Assembly (NCBI RefSeq): GCF_000969605.1
Contig: NZ_JZUE01000002.1
Location: 62,001-126,000 of the forward strand
DNA: 64,000 bases
Source: Aquincola tertiaricarbonis
GTDB taxonomy: Bacteria; Pseudomonadota; Gammaproteobacteria; Burkholderiales; Burkholderiaceae_C
Reading direction: 5' to 3'
The number at the start of each line of letters is the position of its first letter. Within the stretch, counting starts at the first letter, position 1. Under the pieces are notes generated by a model, which saw only the letters and a program-made list of their open reading frames with translations, ran no database searches and was not told where the DNA came from. Of the stretch, positions 40,401 to 55,400 are shown in pieces. The position numbers and the translations under genes were made by a program.

Positions 40401-43400
40401 ACCAGGCGCCGCTGCTGGCGCTGATGCCGCCGCTGGGCGGCCAGGAGCAGCAGCAGCTGCAGTTCAGCCTGGTGGCCACCGACCCCGATGGCGAGGGCCT
40501 GCTGTACAGCGCGCTGTCGCCGCTGCCGGCCGGCGCCTTCTTCGACACCGGCAGCGGCCGCTTCCAGTGGACGCCCGGCCACGACCAGGCCGGCGACTAC
40601 ACGCTGGTCTTCGCCGCCCGCGACGCCGCGGGCGCCCAGGACACGGTGGAGGTGCGCCTGTCCATTGCCGATGCCAACCGCGCACCGGTGCTGGCCTTCA
40701 GCAACCACCAGGTGCAGCTCGGCCAGACGCTGCAGTTCGACGTCGGCATGACCGACCCGGACAGCGGCGCCGTGCTGACGCTGCTGGCCAGCGGCCTGCC
40801 CGACGGCGCCTCGGTCGATGCGCAGACCGGCCGCTTCAGCTGGACGCCCAGCGCCGGCCAGATCGGCGACCACCTGGTGATGCTGCGCCTGACCGACGGC
40901 CGCAGCATCGTCGAGCGCGGCCTGGCGCTGCGCGTGGCCGCCCAGCCGCAGGGCCCGGACGTGACCATCGTGCTCACGCCCAGCTTCCCGGCGGTGCCGG
41001 GTCAGCCGGTGGCCATCACGGTGCTGGCCGACGCCTTCTCGGCGCTGGCCGGCCGCAGCCTCACCGTCAATGGCGCCGCGCTGGCGCTGGACGACAGCGG
41101 CCGCGCCTTCTTCACCGCGCCGGCCAGCGGGCTGTTCCAGCTGGTGGCCACGGCCACCGACATCGACGGCTTCACCCGCAGCACGCAGACGCTGCTGCGG
41201 GTGAAGAACCCGCTGGACCTGGGCGCGCCGGTGGTGGCGCTGGACCCCACGCTGCCCGGCAGCCGGCTGGCCGGTGCCACGGTGCTGCGCGGCCAGGTGG
41301 CCGATGCCAACCTGGAACACTGGGTGCTGGCCATCGCGCGCAGCGGCAGCGACGACTGGGTGACGCTGGCCGAAGGCCACGCGCCGCTGGACGGCGCGCT
41401 GGCCACGCTGGACCCGCGCCGCTTCGAGGCCGGCTTCTACCAGCTGCGGCTGTCGGCCACCGACATCGCCGGCCGCAGTGCCGAGACCCTGCGCACGCTG
41501 GAACTGGCCGCCAACGACGCGGCGGTGCACTTCGTGCATGCGGTCACCGACTTCCAGGCCACGCTGGGCGGCAAGACGCTCGACCTCACCCGCCGCTACG
41601 ACTCCCTGGCCGCGGCGGATGCCGGCAGCTTCGGCAACGGCTGGCGGCTGTCGCTGCGCGACCTGCGGCTGGACACCGACCTGGCGCCCACCGGTGCCGA
41701 AGCCAGCGGCGTGCATGCGCCGCTGCGGGCCGGCTCACGCGTGGTGGTCACCGCGCCGGACGGCCAGCGCGTGGGCTTCACCTTCCAGCCGCAGCAGGTG
41801 CTGCTGCCCGGCACCAGCTACTTCCTGCCCCGCTGGGTGGCCGACGACGGCCATGCCTGGCAGCTGGAATCGGCGCCGCTGCCGCTGCAGCGCGCGGCCG
41901 GCAGCTTCTATGCGCTGGACGACGGCGCCGCCTACAACCCCGCGGCGCTCGGCGCCGAGCGCGCCCAGTACACCCTGGTGGATGCGCAGGGCACCCGCTA
42001 TGCCTTCACGGTGCAGGACGGCGTCACCGCCATCACCTATGCCGACGGCGTGCGGCTGCAGGTCAGCGACAGCGGCATCAAGGGCCCGGGCAACGAGGCC
42101 ATCGTCTTCACCCGGGATGCCCAAGGCCGGCTGGTGGGCGTGACCGCGCCCGACGGCCGCGGCTGGCAGTACGCCTACGACGGCCACGGCAACCTGGTGT
42201 CGGCCCGCGACCTGTCGGCCGGCCTCTCCGAGCGCTATGCCTACAGCCAGCCGGACGACCACCGGCTCACGCTGGTGGCCGGTGCCGGCGGCGGCCGGGT
42301 GGTGGAGTACGGCAGCACCGTCACCACCCGCACCCTCACCGCCGACCTGGGCGGCGCGCTGCGCTACCTGGGCCAGGCCTTCAGCGGCGTGCTGTCCGCG
42401 GGCGGGCAGGACCTGTACAGCCTGGCGGTGCGGCCCAGCGAGGTGGCCCTGCCGCAGGGCGGTGCCTTCCTGCTGGGCGTGGAGCTGACGGCCGCGGGCG
42501 GCAGCCTGGCCCCGGCGCTGCCCCAGGTCGACGGCCTGCAGGCCATCGCCTCCGCCACGCAGGGCGGGCGCAGCTTCGCCATCTTCCGGGTGACAGAGGA
42601 CGGCCTGCGCACGCTGCGCGTGGCCGCGGCCGGCGGCTCGGGTGGCTACACGCTGCGGCTGTTCGCTGCCGGCGACGTGGACGGCAACCAGCGGGTGGAC
42701 GGTGCGGACGTGGCCGCCTTCATGGCCGCGCGCGGCAGCCTGCCGGGCGGCAGCGGCTGGCAGGCCGGGGCCGACATCGACCGCGACGGCGACGTGGACG
42801 CTGCCGATGCGGCGCTGCTGTTCGGCAACCTGGGCTTCTCGCCCAACCAGGGTCCGACGGTGCGCAACGGCGCCGGCTTCACCCACATGTCGCTCAGCAC
42901 GCAGGTGGCCGTGTCCACGCTGATCGACGACCCCGAAGGCGACCCGGTCACCTTCCGCATCGTCGGTGCCGCGCATGGCGTGGCCCGGCTGTCGGGCGAC
43001 GGCCTGCGGGTGCTGTTCCGCCCCGACGATGGCTTCGCCGGCGACGCCAGCTTCAGCATCGTGGCCGACGACGGCTACACCCAGAGCCTGCTGCACGCCT
43101 TCACCGTCAAGGTCAGCGATGCGCCGCTGGTGCGGCTGGACTTCGCCCACCGCCGGCCCGAGCTGCAGCTGGGCCACCTGGACCGCCCGGTGGTCATCGG
43201 CGACTTCGCCGACCAGCAGGGCGTGGAGCTGCCGCCCGACTACTACCTGCTCAGCAGCATTGACGAGAGCGTGCTGCGCAAGGTGCGCGAGGACACCGTG
43301 GTGGCGGTCAAGGAAGGCTTCGCCGCCCTGGTGGTGCGGCGCGGCGACATCCAGGCGGCCACCGCCGTGGTGGCCGGCCGTCCCAATCCGTTCGAGGAGG

Positions 43401-46400
43401 TGCAGCTGGCCAGCGGCATCGACGTCTACCCGCACGGGCTGACGCTGGTGCCGGTCACCGGCCAGAAGCCGCTGCTGGTGACGCTGGACGGCCGCAACGT
43501 CTCTGCGGCGCAGGCCGGCGCGCTGTACTTCAGCGGCAACGGCGCGCTGGTGTCCACCAGCCTGGACGGCCTGGTGAAGGCCGGCGCGCTGGCGGGCGAC
43601 ACCCAGGTCACCGTCATCTACAAGGGCGCCGAGTTCGTGGTGCCGGTGCGGGTGCAGGCGCCCGCCGTGGGCCAGGCGGTGCTGGGCAGCCAGGGCGGCG
43701 CGGTGGCGTCGGCCGACGGCCGCGCGGTGCTGGCGGTGGGCCCGGGTGCGCTGGGCGCGGACGTGTCCGTCTCCATCACGCCGGCCACCACGCTGCCGAT
43801 GCCCATGCCGGCCGAGTTCGGCCTGCTGGGCAGCTTCCAGATCGACTTCGGCGGCCAGCTCGACGTGCCGGCGCAGCTGGCCATCAAGGTGCCCGACACG
43901 GTGCCGGTGGGCAAGACGCTGTACCTGTTCCGCGCCGCCAAGCTGCCCGACGCCAGCGGCAACCTGGTGGACATGTGGTTCCAGGACGAGATCGCGGTGG
44001 TGGGTGCCGACGGCTATGCCCGCACCAGCTCGCCGCCCTACCCGGGCGTCACGCCCTCAGGCCTGTACGTGCTGGGCGATCCGTCCAGCCGCGTGGCGCT
44101 GGCGCGCGGGGTGCTCACCGTCAACGTACCGGTGGGCATCATCCCCATCATCAGCGGCGGCGGCATCGGCGGCATCGCCACCGTGGCGCCGTTCATCGCC
44201 ATCAGCATGGACGTGTCGCAGCTGACGGTCACCGCCATTCCGCCCGACAGCCTGCCCGTCACCACCACGGTGGGCGTGCAACTCAATCCGGCGGCGGTGA
44301 CCAACGTGGCGGTGACGCTGGAGCGTCCGCCGCAGGCCACGCCGCGCAGCCCGGCGCTCACCGGCATGCAGCTGGAGTTCCGCCAGGTGGGCGGCACCAC
44401 CCGGCCGGTGATGGTCATCACCGGGCAGCAGCTGCAGGGCAGCCCGGCCAGCAGCCTGGGCTCGCGCCTGGTGGTGGTGTTCCAGCAGCAGGGCCAGATG
44501 TTCGAAGCCCCGGTGGTGCAGCCGCTGCAGGTGGTCAACGGCCAGCAGCAGATCGTGGTGGAGCTGCCGCCCACCGTGATCGCCGGCGTGGCCAAGGTGG
44601 CCGTGGTGCGCATCGACACGGTGCTGGGCGTGGGCCCGTGCACCGGCGAATACGAGGAGCAGGAGCGCGCCTACGCCAGCAATCCGCTGACGCTGCCGGC
44701 CACCGGCAACTACGTCGTGGCCGCGCTGCGGCTGGAGCAGCAGGTGGCGGTGATGACGCAGGGCGACCCCTTCGCTCCGCAGCCGGCGCAGACCATCCAG
44801 ACCGTGGCCCGCATCCCGGTGCCGGGTTATCCGCGCGACACCGCGCTCACCGGCGACCACACCCGCGCCTACGTCACGCTGTCCGGCGTGCCCGGGCACG
44901 AGGGCGTGGCCGTGATCGACCTGGTGGCCATGCAGTGGGCCGATGCCGATCCCGGCAATGCCGACGCCAGCGGCGCCAATCCGATCGACATCATCCGGCT
45001 GCCCAATGGCTCGCGCCCGTTCTGGATCGAGATCGATCCGGCCGGCCGCCTGGCCTACGTGTCCAACGAGGACCCGGTGGGCGGCGAGACCGGCACCGAG
45101 GGCGCGATCTACGTCATCGACGTGGATCCGCAGTCGGCCACCTTCCACCAGGTGCTGCGCACCATCACGCTGCCGCAGGCGCCCAAGGGCGTGCGCCACG
45201 TGCTCATCAGCGAGGACGGCAAGCGCCTGTACGCCGCCGCACCCAACCGGGAGGACTTCAGCACGCCGGCGATGGACCACAGCTTCGTCTACGTGATCAA
45301 CATCGACGAAGCCGACCGGCCGCAGGATCCGCAGGCCGGCAACCCGCGCCGCTACGGCGAGGTGATCGCGCGCATCGACACCGGGCAGCACACCTATGCG
45401 CTGCAGCGCACCGGCGATCCGCACCGCATCGCCTACACCAACCGCCACGACGACAGCGAGGCGCTGGGCTTCATCCACGTCACCTCGGATTCGCCCACGG
45501 GCTTCAGCGCCACCACCTCGACCCACGAGATGACGCTGGGCTCGACCAACGACACCTTCGACGCCAACAACGGCGTGTCCATCCTGGTGATTCCGGCCGA
45601 TGCCTTCGAGGCCTCGATCGGCAGCCATCCGGAATACGTGCTGGTGGGCGCCTTCAACCGCTTCATCCAGGGCGTGCCCTCGCAGGACCCCAATGCCAAC
45701 AGCGGCCAGCCGCCGTCGGGCAGCAACATCGGCATCTTCCGCGACGGCGAGCTGGTGGCGGCCACGCTGCCCATCCCGCTGGGGCTGATCGACAACCTGG
45801 CCTTCGGCGCCGGCCACAACTTCATCTACGCCGGCTTCCGCGGCGTGCGGGTGCAGGGCGGCGGCGAGGGCGCGGTGCTGGTCTACAACGCCGTGGCGCT
45901 GCTGGGCCAGGTGGAATACCAGATCGAGCAGCTGGGCGACATCGGCCGCTCGCGCATGCAGAAGTACCCGATCGAGCAGCTGCTGGGCAACACCATCCTG
46001 CCGCTGCAGGAGAACCTGCAGGGCCTGTCCAACGGCATCGACATTCGCGCCGACTACCGCATCCTGCTGGCCAATGCCGCGGCCAGCCGCTACGTGTACG
46101 GCGTGCCCTACCTGATGAATGCCAACGGCGAGTACGTGCTGGACGCCAACGGCCAGAAGATCCCCTCGCCCAATGCGCCGCTGGGCACCGGCGGCGCGCC
46201 GCAGGGCCTGGAGTCGCATCCCACGCAGGTGGGCGCGGGCCCGCGCATCTGGAACCAGTTCGACCTCGGCCGCACCATCGGCATCGCCGAGCGCAACGAC
46301 TTCGGCATCAGCGACCTGCTGGCCGAGCTCACCGAGCCGCAGACCTGCCCCGACCCGCACAGCAATTCGCAGGTGCAGCTGGATTCCGGCGTGGTGACCG

Positions 46401-49400
46401 AGACCCATGACCTGGTGGGCAGCACCGTGCTGGGCCGCGAGCAGCACCTGACGCTGGCCTACGACTCGCTGGCCGCCGATCCCAGCCCCATCCTCAACTT
46501 CTCTTGGGAGGGCATCGGCGCCGAGCTGCAGGCCTGGATGGCCAGCCATCCGCAGGAGCTCACCGACGCAGGCAATGCGCTGCTGTCGGTGCAGATCATC
46601 TTCAACGGCCGCACCCAGACCCTCACCGGGCCGATGCAGTACTGGTCCATCGCGCCGGGCACCAACCACTTCAGCGTGGCGGTGCAGACCGACCTGGGCA
46701 GCCTGCAGACGGGCTACTACGGCTACACCATCCGTGCCAACTTCGCCGGCAAGGACCGCATCTCCAGCGGCGCGCTGCTGCATGTCAATGCCAGCGACAG
46801 CGGCTTCGGCCGCGGCTGGGGCATCGACGGCGTGCAGACGCTGTACGAGGCCGAGGACGGCAGCATCTCGCTGGTGGACGGCGACGGCAGCGCGCAGCAT
46901 TTCGCGCGGCAGCAGCTGCCGGGCTACGACGCCTCCAGCTGCGCGCCGGGCGTGGCCGAGAGCTACAGCACCCTGCCCTCCGACTTCTCCACCTTCGAGC
47001 GGCTGACCGACGGCAGTTTCCGCCGCACGCTGCGCGACGGCACGGTGTACCTGTACAGCGCGCAGGCCATCGACGCCGCCGGCAAGCTGCAGCCGGGCCG
47101 GCTGCAGTCGGTGCGCGACCGCTACGGCAACGAGACCCGCTACGCCTACGACGCCGCCGGCCTGCTGCAGTCCATCACCGACCCGGTGGGCGGCGTCACC
47201 CGCTTCGGCTACAGCGGCCAGCAGGTCAGCGAGATCGTGGATGCGGCCGGCCGCACCACGCGGCTGTCCTACAGCGGCCGCGACCTCATCGCCATCACCG
47301 ACCCCGACGGCTCGATGCGGCGCTTCGGCTACGACGCCAAGGGCCACATGACCAGCGAGGTGAACAAGCTGGGCGGCGTGGAGAGCAACACCTACGGCAA
47401 CCATGGTCGCCTGGTGGAGGCACTGCGGCCCGACGGCAGCACGATGAAGGTGCAGCCCTGGCAGGTGAACGGGCTGATCGACCCTGCCCTGACCGCCAGC
47501 AAGGACAACCCCGCGCTGGTGACCACGCAACGGCTGGAGCAGTTCACCGCCACCTACGAGCTGCCCAACGGCAACACCCGCACGGTGACGCTGGACGAGC
47601 GCGGCCTGGTGCTGCAGGAACAGGACGAGCTGGGCCTGCTGGAGAAGTTCGTCCGCGACGACTTCGGCCGCGTGATCGAGCACACCAATGCCGAAGGCCA
47701 TGTGGTGCGCTCCACCTACGACGAGCGCGGCAACCGCCTGAGCTACAGCGACGACGAATCCGCCCCGGGCGCCGCCACGCGCCTGACCTACGACGGCCGC
47801 TTCAACCAGGTGACCTCGGTCACCGACGAGCTTCACCGCACCACCCACTACACCATCGACGACAAGGGCAACAACCTCGCCACCCGCCACCCGGACGGCA
47901 GCACCTGGCTCTACAGCTACCTGCCGCAGGGCATGATGAGCTCGATGACCGACCCGATGGGCCGGCAGACGATCTACCGCTACGACGCGCAGGGCCGGCT
48001 GGCGCTGACCATCAACCCCGATGGCACGATGCGCCGCTACGGCTACGACGCGGCGGGCAACACCACCGCCATCACCGACGAACTGGGCCGCGTCACCCGC
48101 TACGTGTACGACGCGATGAACCGCGTGGTGACGCTGATCGAGGCCGACCCCGACGGCGCCGCCGGGCCGCTCGGCTCGCCGGTGACCACGCATACCTATG
48201 ACGCGGCGGGCAACGAGCTCACCCGCACCGACCCGCGCGGCGGCGTCACCACCCGCACCTACGACACCCGCGGCCGGGTGCTCACCGTCAAGGCCGCCGA
48301 GGGCGGCGTGACCACCTACGTCTACAACAACGCCGAGAACCTTGAGAAGGTGATCGATCCGCGCGGCTACGAGACCCGCTACGTCTACGACCTGCGCAAC
48401 CGGCTGAAGGAGGTGATCGACCCGGAGAACGGCCACCGCCACTACGGCTACGAAGGCGGCGAGCTGGCCCACAGCGTGACCGACGAGAACGGCCACACCA
48501 CGCACTACGAGTACGACGCCCGCGAGCGCCTGGTGGAGACCCGCGACCACCTGGGCCGCACCACCACCATGCTGTACGACGCGGCCGACAACCTGGTGCA
48601 GGTGACCGACGACCTGGGCCGCACCACGGTCTACGGCTACGACGCGATGGACCGCCGCACCTCCATCACCGATGCGCGCAACAAGACACGCACGATGCAG
48701 TACGACGCGGTGGGCAACCGCACGGTGGAGACCGACGAGCTGCTGCGCACCACGGTCACCGAATACGACCGGATGAATCGGGCGATCCGCCGCACCGACG
48801 CCGAGCAGGGCGTGACCGAGTGGCGCTACGACCTGGCAGGCAACCTGGCGCAGGAGATCGATGCGCTGGGCCGCGTGACGGCACACGAGTACGACCAGCT
48901 CAACCGCCGCATCCGCACCATCGCCGCCGACCCCGACGGCGAGGACGGCCCGCTGGCCTCGCCGGTGACGCGATATGCCTACGACGCCGCCGGCAACCTG
49001 GTGGCCGAGACCGACGCGCGGGAGCACACCACCACCCACGGCTACGACCTGCAGAACCGCCGCGTCTGGAGCCGCGATGCGCGGCAGCAGACGGTGCACA
49101 CCACCTACGACCTGGCCGGCAACGTGGTGCAAACGCTGGATGCGCTGGGCCGCAAGACCACGGCCGAGTACGACAAGCTCAACCGGCTGAAGAAGACCAC
49201 CGGCCCCGATCCCGACGGCAGCGGCCCGCTGGCCGCGCCCGTCACCCTGCGCAGCTACGACGCGGTGGGCAACCTCACCCGCGTGGTGGACGCCCTGGAG
49301 CGCGAGACCGTCTACATCTACGACGAGGTGGACCAGCTGGTGGAAGTGGTGGATGCGCTGCAGCAGCACACCACCTACGGCTACGACCGCGTGGGCAACC

Positions 49401-52400
49401 GCACCCGCGAGACTGATGCCGCCGGCCACACCACCTTCTACGACTACGACGAGCTGCACCGCCTGACCCATGTGCGCGAGCAGGGCGACGACGGCGCCGA
49501 GCGCATCACCGAGCATGTGTACGACGACGTGGGCAACCATGTGCGCACCGTCGACCCGCGGCATCACGCCACCGAGCAGCGCTACGACCGGCTCAACCGC
49601 CTGGTGGAGGAGCGCGATGCCGAGAACGGCGTGACCGTCATCGCCTACGACAAGGTGGGCAACGTGCTCTCGCGCACCGACGCGCAGGGCCGGGTCACCC
49701 GCTACCAGTACGACGCGCTCGACCGCCTGGTGCGGCTCACCGAGCCCGACCCCGACGGCAGCGGCGCTTCCACCTCGCCAGTGACGCGCTACGCGTACGA
49801 CGCGGTGGGCAACCTGGTGGAGACCATCGACCCGCTGAACCGCCGCACCATCCGCAGCTACGACGAGCTGAACCGCCAGACCGGCGTGACCGATGCGCTG
49901 CTGCACACCGCCACGGTGGAATACGACGCGGTGGGCAACGTCACCGCCACGGTGGACGCGCTGGGCCGCCGCACCGTCTATGCCTATGACGGCCTGGACC
50001 GCCGCATCAGCGTGACCGAGCCCGATCCCGACGGCAGCGGCGCGCAGGCCGCGCCGGTGACCCGCTATGCCTACGACGCGGTGGGCAACCTGCTGTCCGT
50101 CACCGACCCGCGCAACCATGTCACGCGCCATGTCTACGACGACCTGGACCGCCGCATCCGCACCGTGGACGCGCTGGAGCGCGTGACCCGCAGCGAGTAC
50201 GACGCGGTGGGCAACGTCACCAGGACCGTCGATGCGCTGGGCCACGAGACCAGCTACGTCTACGACGCCTGGTACCGCCTGGTGCGCATGACCCAGCCCG
50301 ACCCCGACGGCCTGGGCGGCGTGGCCGCGCCGGTGACGCGCTACACCTACGACGACAACGACAACCTGCTGTCGGTGACCGACGCCCGCAACCACGTCAC
50401 CCGGCATGAGTACGACAAGCTCGACCGCCTGGTGGCCACGGTGGATGCGGAGAACGGCCGCAGCCTGCGCAGCTACGACGCGGTGGGCAACCTGCTCACC
50501 GAGACCGATGCCCTGGGCCGCGTGACCACGCATGCGTACGACGCGCTGGACCGCCGCATCCGCACCACCGATGCCGACCCGGACGGCGCCGGCGAGCAGC
50601 CGGCGCCGGTGACCCGCTACGTCTACGACGCCGTGGGCAACCTGGTGGAAAGCATCGATGCCGAGGAACACCGCAGCTTCTACGGCTACGACGCGCTGAA
50701 CCGCCGCACCAGCTTCACCGATGCGCTGCAGCGCACCGCCATCACCACCTACGACGCGGTGGGCAACGTGCTCAGCCAGCAGGACGCGCTGGGCCGGGTG
50801 ACCGGCTACGAGTACGACCGCCTGGACCGCCTGGTGAAGATGACGCAGCCCGATCCCGACGGCAGCGGCGGCGCCGCCGCGCCGGTGACGCGCTATGGCT
50901 ACGACGCCGCGGGCAACCGCGTGAGCGTGACCGACGCGCTGGACCGCAGCACCCAGTTCGTCTACGACGCGCTGGACCGCGTGGTGGAGGTGATCGACCC
51001 GCGCAGCGGCAGCAGCTTCACCGTGTACGACGAGCGGGGCCTGGTGAAGGAAACCCGCGACGCACTCGGCCGCATCACGCGCTTCGAGTACGACCCGCTG
51101 GGCCGGGTGACCGCCACCTTCCAGCCCGACCCCGACGGCGAGGACGGCCCGCTGGCCGCGCCGGTCACCCGCTACCGCTACGACGCGGTGGGCAACCTGC
51201 TGGCGGTGACCGACCCGATGAACGAGGTGACGCAGTTCGGCTACGACAAGCTGAACCGCCGCACCAGCACCACCGATGCGCTGCAGCACACCCGCAGCCA
51301 GGTGTATGACGCGGTGGGCAACGTGGTGGCCAGCATCGACGCCGCCGGCCGCCGCACCGACCTGGCCTACGACCGGCTGAACCGGCTGGTTAGCGTGACC
51401 TCGCCCGACCCCGACGGCGAGGCCGGCGCGCAGGCGCGGCCCACCACCCGCTACGCCTACGACCGCGTGGGCAACCTGGTGGCCACCACCGATGCGCTGG
51501 ACCGCACCACCCGCCATGTGTACGACGCGCTGTACCGCCGCGTGGAAGTGGTGGATGCGCTGCAGCAGCGCAGCTTCGCCGCCTACGACGCGGTGGGCAA
51601 CCTGCTGTCCACCACCGATGCGCTGGGCCGCACCACGCGCCATGCCTACGACGACCTCGACCGCCTGGTGAGCACCACGCTGCCCGACCCGGACGGCGAG
51701 GCCGGCGCGCAGGCCGCGCCGGTGACCACCTTCGCCTACGACGCCGTGGGCAACCTGGTGGCCACCACCGACGCGCTGCAGCACACCACCCGCTACCGCT
51801 ACGACGCGCTGGACCGCCGCACCCATGTGATCGACCCGCTGCAGCACGAGACCGTGACCCGCCATGACGCGGTGGGCAACGTGCTGTCCGTGACCGATGC
51901 GCTGGGCCGCACCACCCAGTACGCCTACGACGCGCTGAACCGGCTGACGACGTTGACCCAGGCCGACCCCGACGGCGACGCCGGCCCGCAGGCCGCGCCC
52001 GTCACCCGCTATGCCTACGACGCCGCCGGCCGCCTGCTGGCGGTGACCGATCCGCTGCAGCACACCACCCGCTACGGCTACGACGCGCTGGGCCGCCGCA
52101 CCACGGTGACCGATGCCCGCCAGGGCCTGAGCACCACGGTGTACGACGCGGTGGGCAACACCGTGGAGACCATCGACCCGCTGAACCGCCGCACCGTCTA
52201 CCGCTACGACGGCCTGGACCGGCTGGTGGAGACCGTCGACGCCGAAGCGGGCCGCACCACCATGGCCTACGACGCCGCCGGCCGCCTGGTGGCCAGCACC
52301 GACGTGCTGGGCCGCACCACCACCCGCAGCTGGGATGCGCTGGACCGCCTGCTCGCCATCACCCTGCCCGACCCCGATGGCAGTGGCGCGCAGGCCGCGC

Positions 52401-55400
52401 CGGTCACCCGCTACGGCTATGACGCGGTGGGCAACCTGCTCACCGTCACCGATGCGCTGGACCGTGTGACCACCCGCGGCTACGACGCGCTGGACCGCGT
52501 GGTGAGCATCACAGATGCCGCCCAGGGCGTGGCCACCACCCGCTACGACGCGATGGGCCGCGTGCTGGCCGAGACCGACGTGCTGGGCCGCACCACCGCC
52601 TATGCCTACGACGCGCTGGGCCGCCGCATCGGCATGGTGGCGCCGGACCCGGACGGCCCGGGCGGCTCCCTGGCCGCCGCGGTCACCGAATGGCGCTACG
52701 ACGCCGTGGGCAACCTGGTGGAACGCATCGATCCGCATGGCGAGAGCGAGAAGACGGTGTACGACCGGCTGGACCGCCGCATCGAGCGCCTGGACGACGC
52801 CGGCGGCAAGACGCGCTGGACCTGGGATGCCGCCGGCCGCCTGACCGCGCTGGCCGATCCCAACGACAACACCACCACCTACCAGCACGACGAGCTGGGC
52901 CGGGTGACGCTGGAGAAGGACACGCTGGGCCACGAGCGCAGCAGCACCTGGGATGCCGCCGGCCGCCTCACGCGCCGGGTGGATGCGCTGGGCCGCATCA
53001 CCGAGTTCGGGTACGACGACCTGGACCGCCCGACCGAGGAGCGCTGGCTGGACGCCGGCGGCGCGCTGGTGCGCAGCATCGTGCGGCGCTTCGATGCCGC
53101 CGGCCAGCTGCTGAATGTCACCGATCCCGACACCGACACCAGCTTCCGCTACGACGGCCTGGGCCGCCGCATCCAGACCGATACCGCCGCCGCGCCGGGC
53201 CGCCCGCGCCTGGTGCTGGACAGCCGCTACGACGCGGTGGGCAACCTGCTGGTCGAGACCGAGACGCTGGACGGCCAGCCGGGCGCCACCACGGCGCATG
53301 GCTACGACCGGCTGGACCGCCGCACCAGCAGCCTGCGCAGCGGGCCCGGCGTGGCCACCCAGCGCGCCGAATTCCGCCATGACGCCGCCGGCCAGCTGCT
53401 GCGCGTGGAGCGCCACGCCAGCGCCAGCGGCGACACGCCGGCGGTGGTCAGCAGCTACCGCTATGACGGCGCAGGCCGCCTGCTGCAGCTCACCCACGCC
53501 GGCCCGGCCGGCGTGATCGCCGACTACCAGAACACCTGGGACATCGGCGGCCGGCTGGTGGCGCAGGCCAGTGCCGATGGCAGCACCGCCTGGCGCTACG
53601 ACGCGCTGGACCAGGTGCTGGGCAGCGACCACAGCGGCCAGCCCGACGAGGCCTTCGGCTACGACCCCGCCGGCAACCCGGTGCAGACCGGCGTGACGGT
53701 GGACACCGACAACCGGCTGACCAGCGACGGCACCTACCGCTACACCTACGACGCCGAAGGCAACCGCAGCACCCGCACCGAGATTGCCACCGGCCAGGTG
53801 ACCACCTACGCCTGGGACCACCTCAACCGCCTGGTGGGCGCCGTCACGCGCGATGCCGGCGGCCAGCTGCTGAAGACGGTGGCGCTGCGCTACGACGCCT
53901 TCGACCGCAAGGTCTCGCGCACCGTGGACGGCAACACCGAGGGCTACGCCTGGAACGGCACCCACGTCGCGATGGTGTTCGACGGCGCCGGCCAGGTGGC
54001 CGAGCGCTTCTTCCTCGGCCCGCGGACCGACATGGTGCTGGCCGAGCAGCGTGGCGGCGCGCTGCGCTGGTCGCTGGGCGACCACCTGAACACCGTGCGC
54101 GACGTGGCCGATGCCGGCGGCAGCCTGCTCGACCATGTGCGCTACGACACCTTCGGCCGGGTGGTCTCGCACAGCGCGCCGGCCCAGGCGCCGCGCTTCG
54201 GATTCACCGGCCGCGACTTCGATGCCGCGCTGGGACTGGCCGACTACCGCGCCCGCTGGTACGACCCGGCCATCGGCCGCTTTGCCAGCGAGGACCCAAG
54301 CGGCTTCGCCGCCGGCGATGCCAACCTGTACCGCTACGTGGGCAACAACCCGCTCACCCGCACCGACCCCACCGGCCGCACCGCCGAGGAATTCCTGCAG
54401 CAGGTGGGCAAGAGCGTGGCCGTGGGCGTGGGCGCCGTGGCCGGCGTGGCCAAGGCCGCCTGGGACATGACGCTGGGCATGGTGTTCGATGCCGGCTGGC
54501 AGGTCGGCAGCGACATCGACTATGCGATGCAGCACGGCTGGTCGGGCCTGACGGCCAAGAAGGACGCCGAGATGGCCCGGGTGCAGGCGCAGCGCATGCA
54601 GGAGGCGATGGACCCCTGCAGCGACCTGCTGCACACCGTGACCACCATCGGCCAGCTGCCTTCCCGGGTCGGCAGCGCCATCGGCGAATCCTTCGATGCC
54701 TGGGCCGCCAATGTCGAGCGCCTCTACAGCAGCGAGAGCCTGACCGACAACCTCAAGGCCGGCTTCACCTTCGCCAAGCCGGTGGCCGAGGTGGCCGCCG
54801 TGGTGGTGCCGGTGGCCGGTGCGGTGGTGCGTGCGGGCTCCGAGCTGGTGTCGGGCATCCGCACCGCCTCGGCCATCGAAGGCGCCATGGCTTCCGGCCG
54901 CGCGCTGCGGGCCGAGGCCGCTGCGGTGGCCGAGGCCGCCGAGGTGCAGCGCGCCCGCCAGCTGGCCGGCGAACTGCGCGCCGCGCAGGCCGCCGCGGCT
55001 CAGGCGCGCGGCGCCGTCACTTACCGCCGCGACGTGGCGCAGTGGCTGGAGGCCAACTTCAAGCCGCGGCCCTTCGCCGAGAAGCCCAAGCCGGTCCGGG
55101 ACGTCATGGTCGCCAAGACCAAGAGCACGCTGAAGGACCTGTTCGGCGCGCGCAGCGCGGCCGATTCCTTCGAGCGGCTGGCGGTGTCGCAGGAGATGTC
55201 GCTGGCCCGCCGCGAGGGCCTGAACCTGGCCGGCACCGCCTATGCGCCGGGCGAGCTGCGCATGGAGCTGCGCTCGGTGGACGTGCTGACCGAGAAGATC
55301 AGCAAGCTGGGCGCGCGGCTGGGCCTGGAGGCCAAGCCCGAGGTGCTGAAGGCCAAGTCGATCTTCGGCATCTCGTCCAAGGGCACCATCACCGACTTCA

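Noticed and set aside
48100-52700. CRISPR-like or satellite repeats suggested by frequent near-identical 20-30 bp strings
   Set aside because: They are in-frame YD-repeat codons of the RHS shell, with period multiples of three and no spacer structure.
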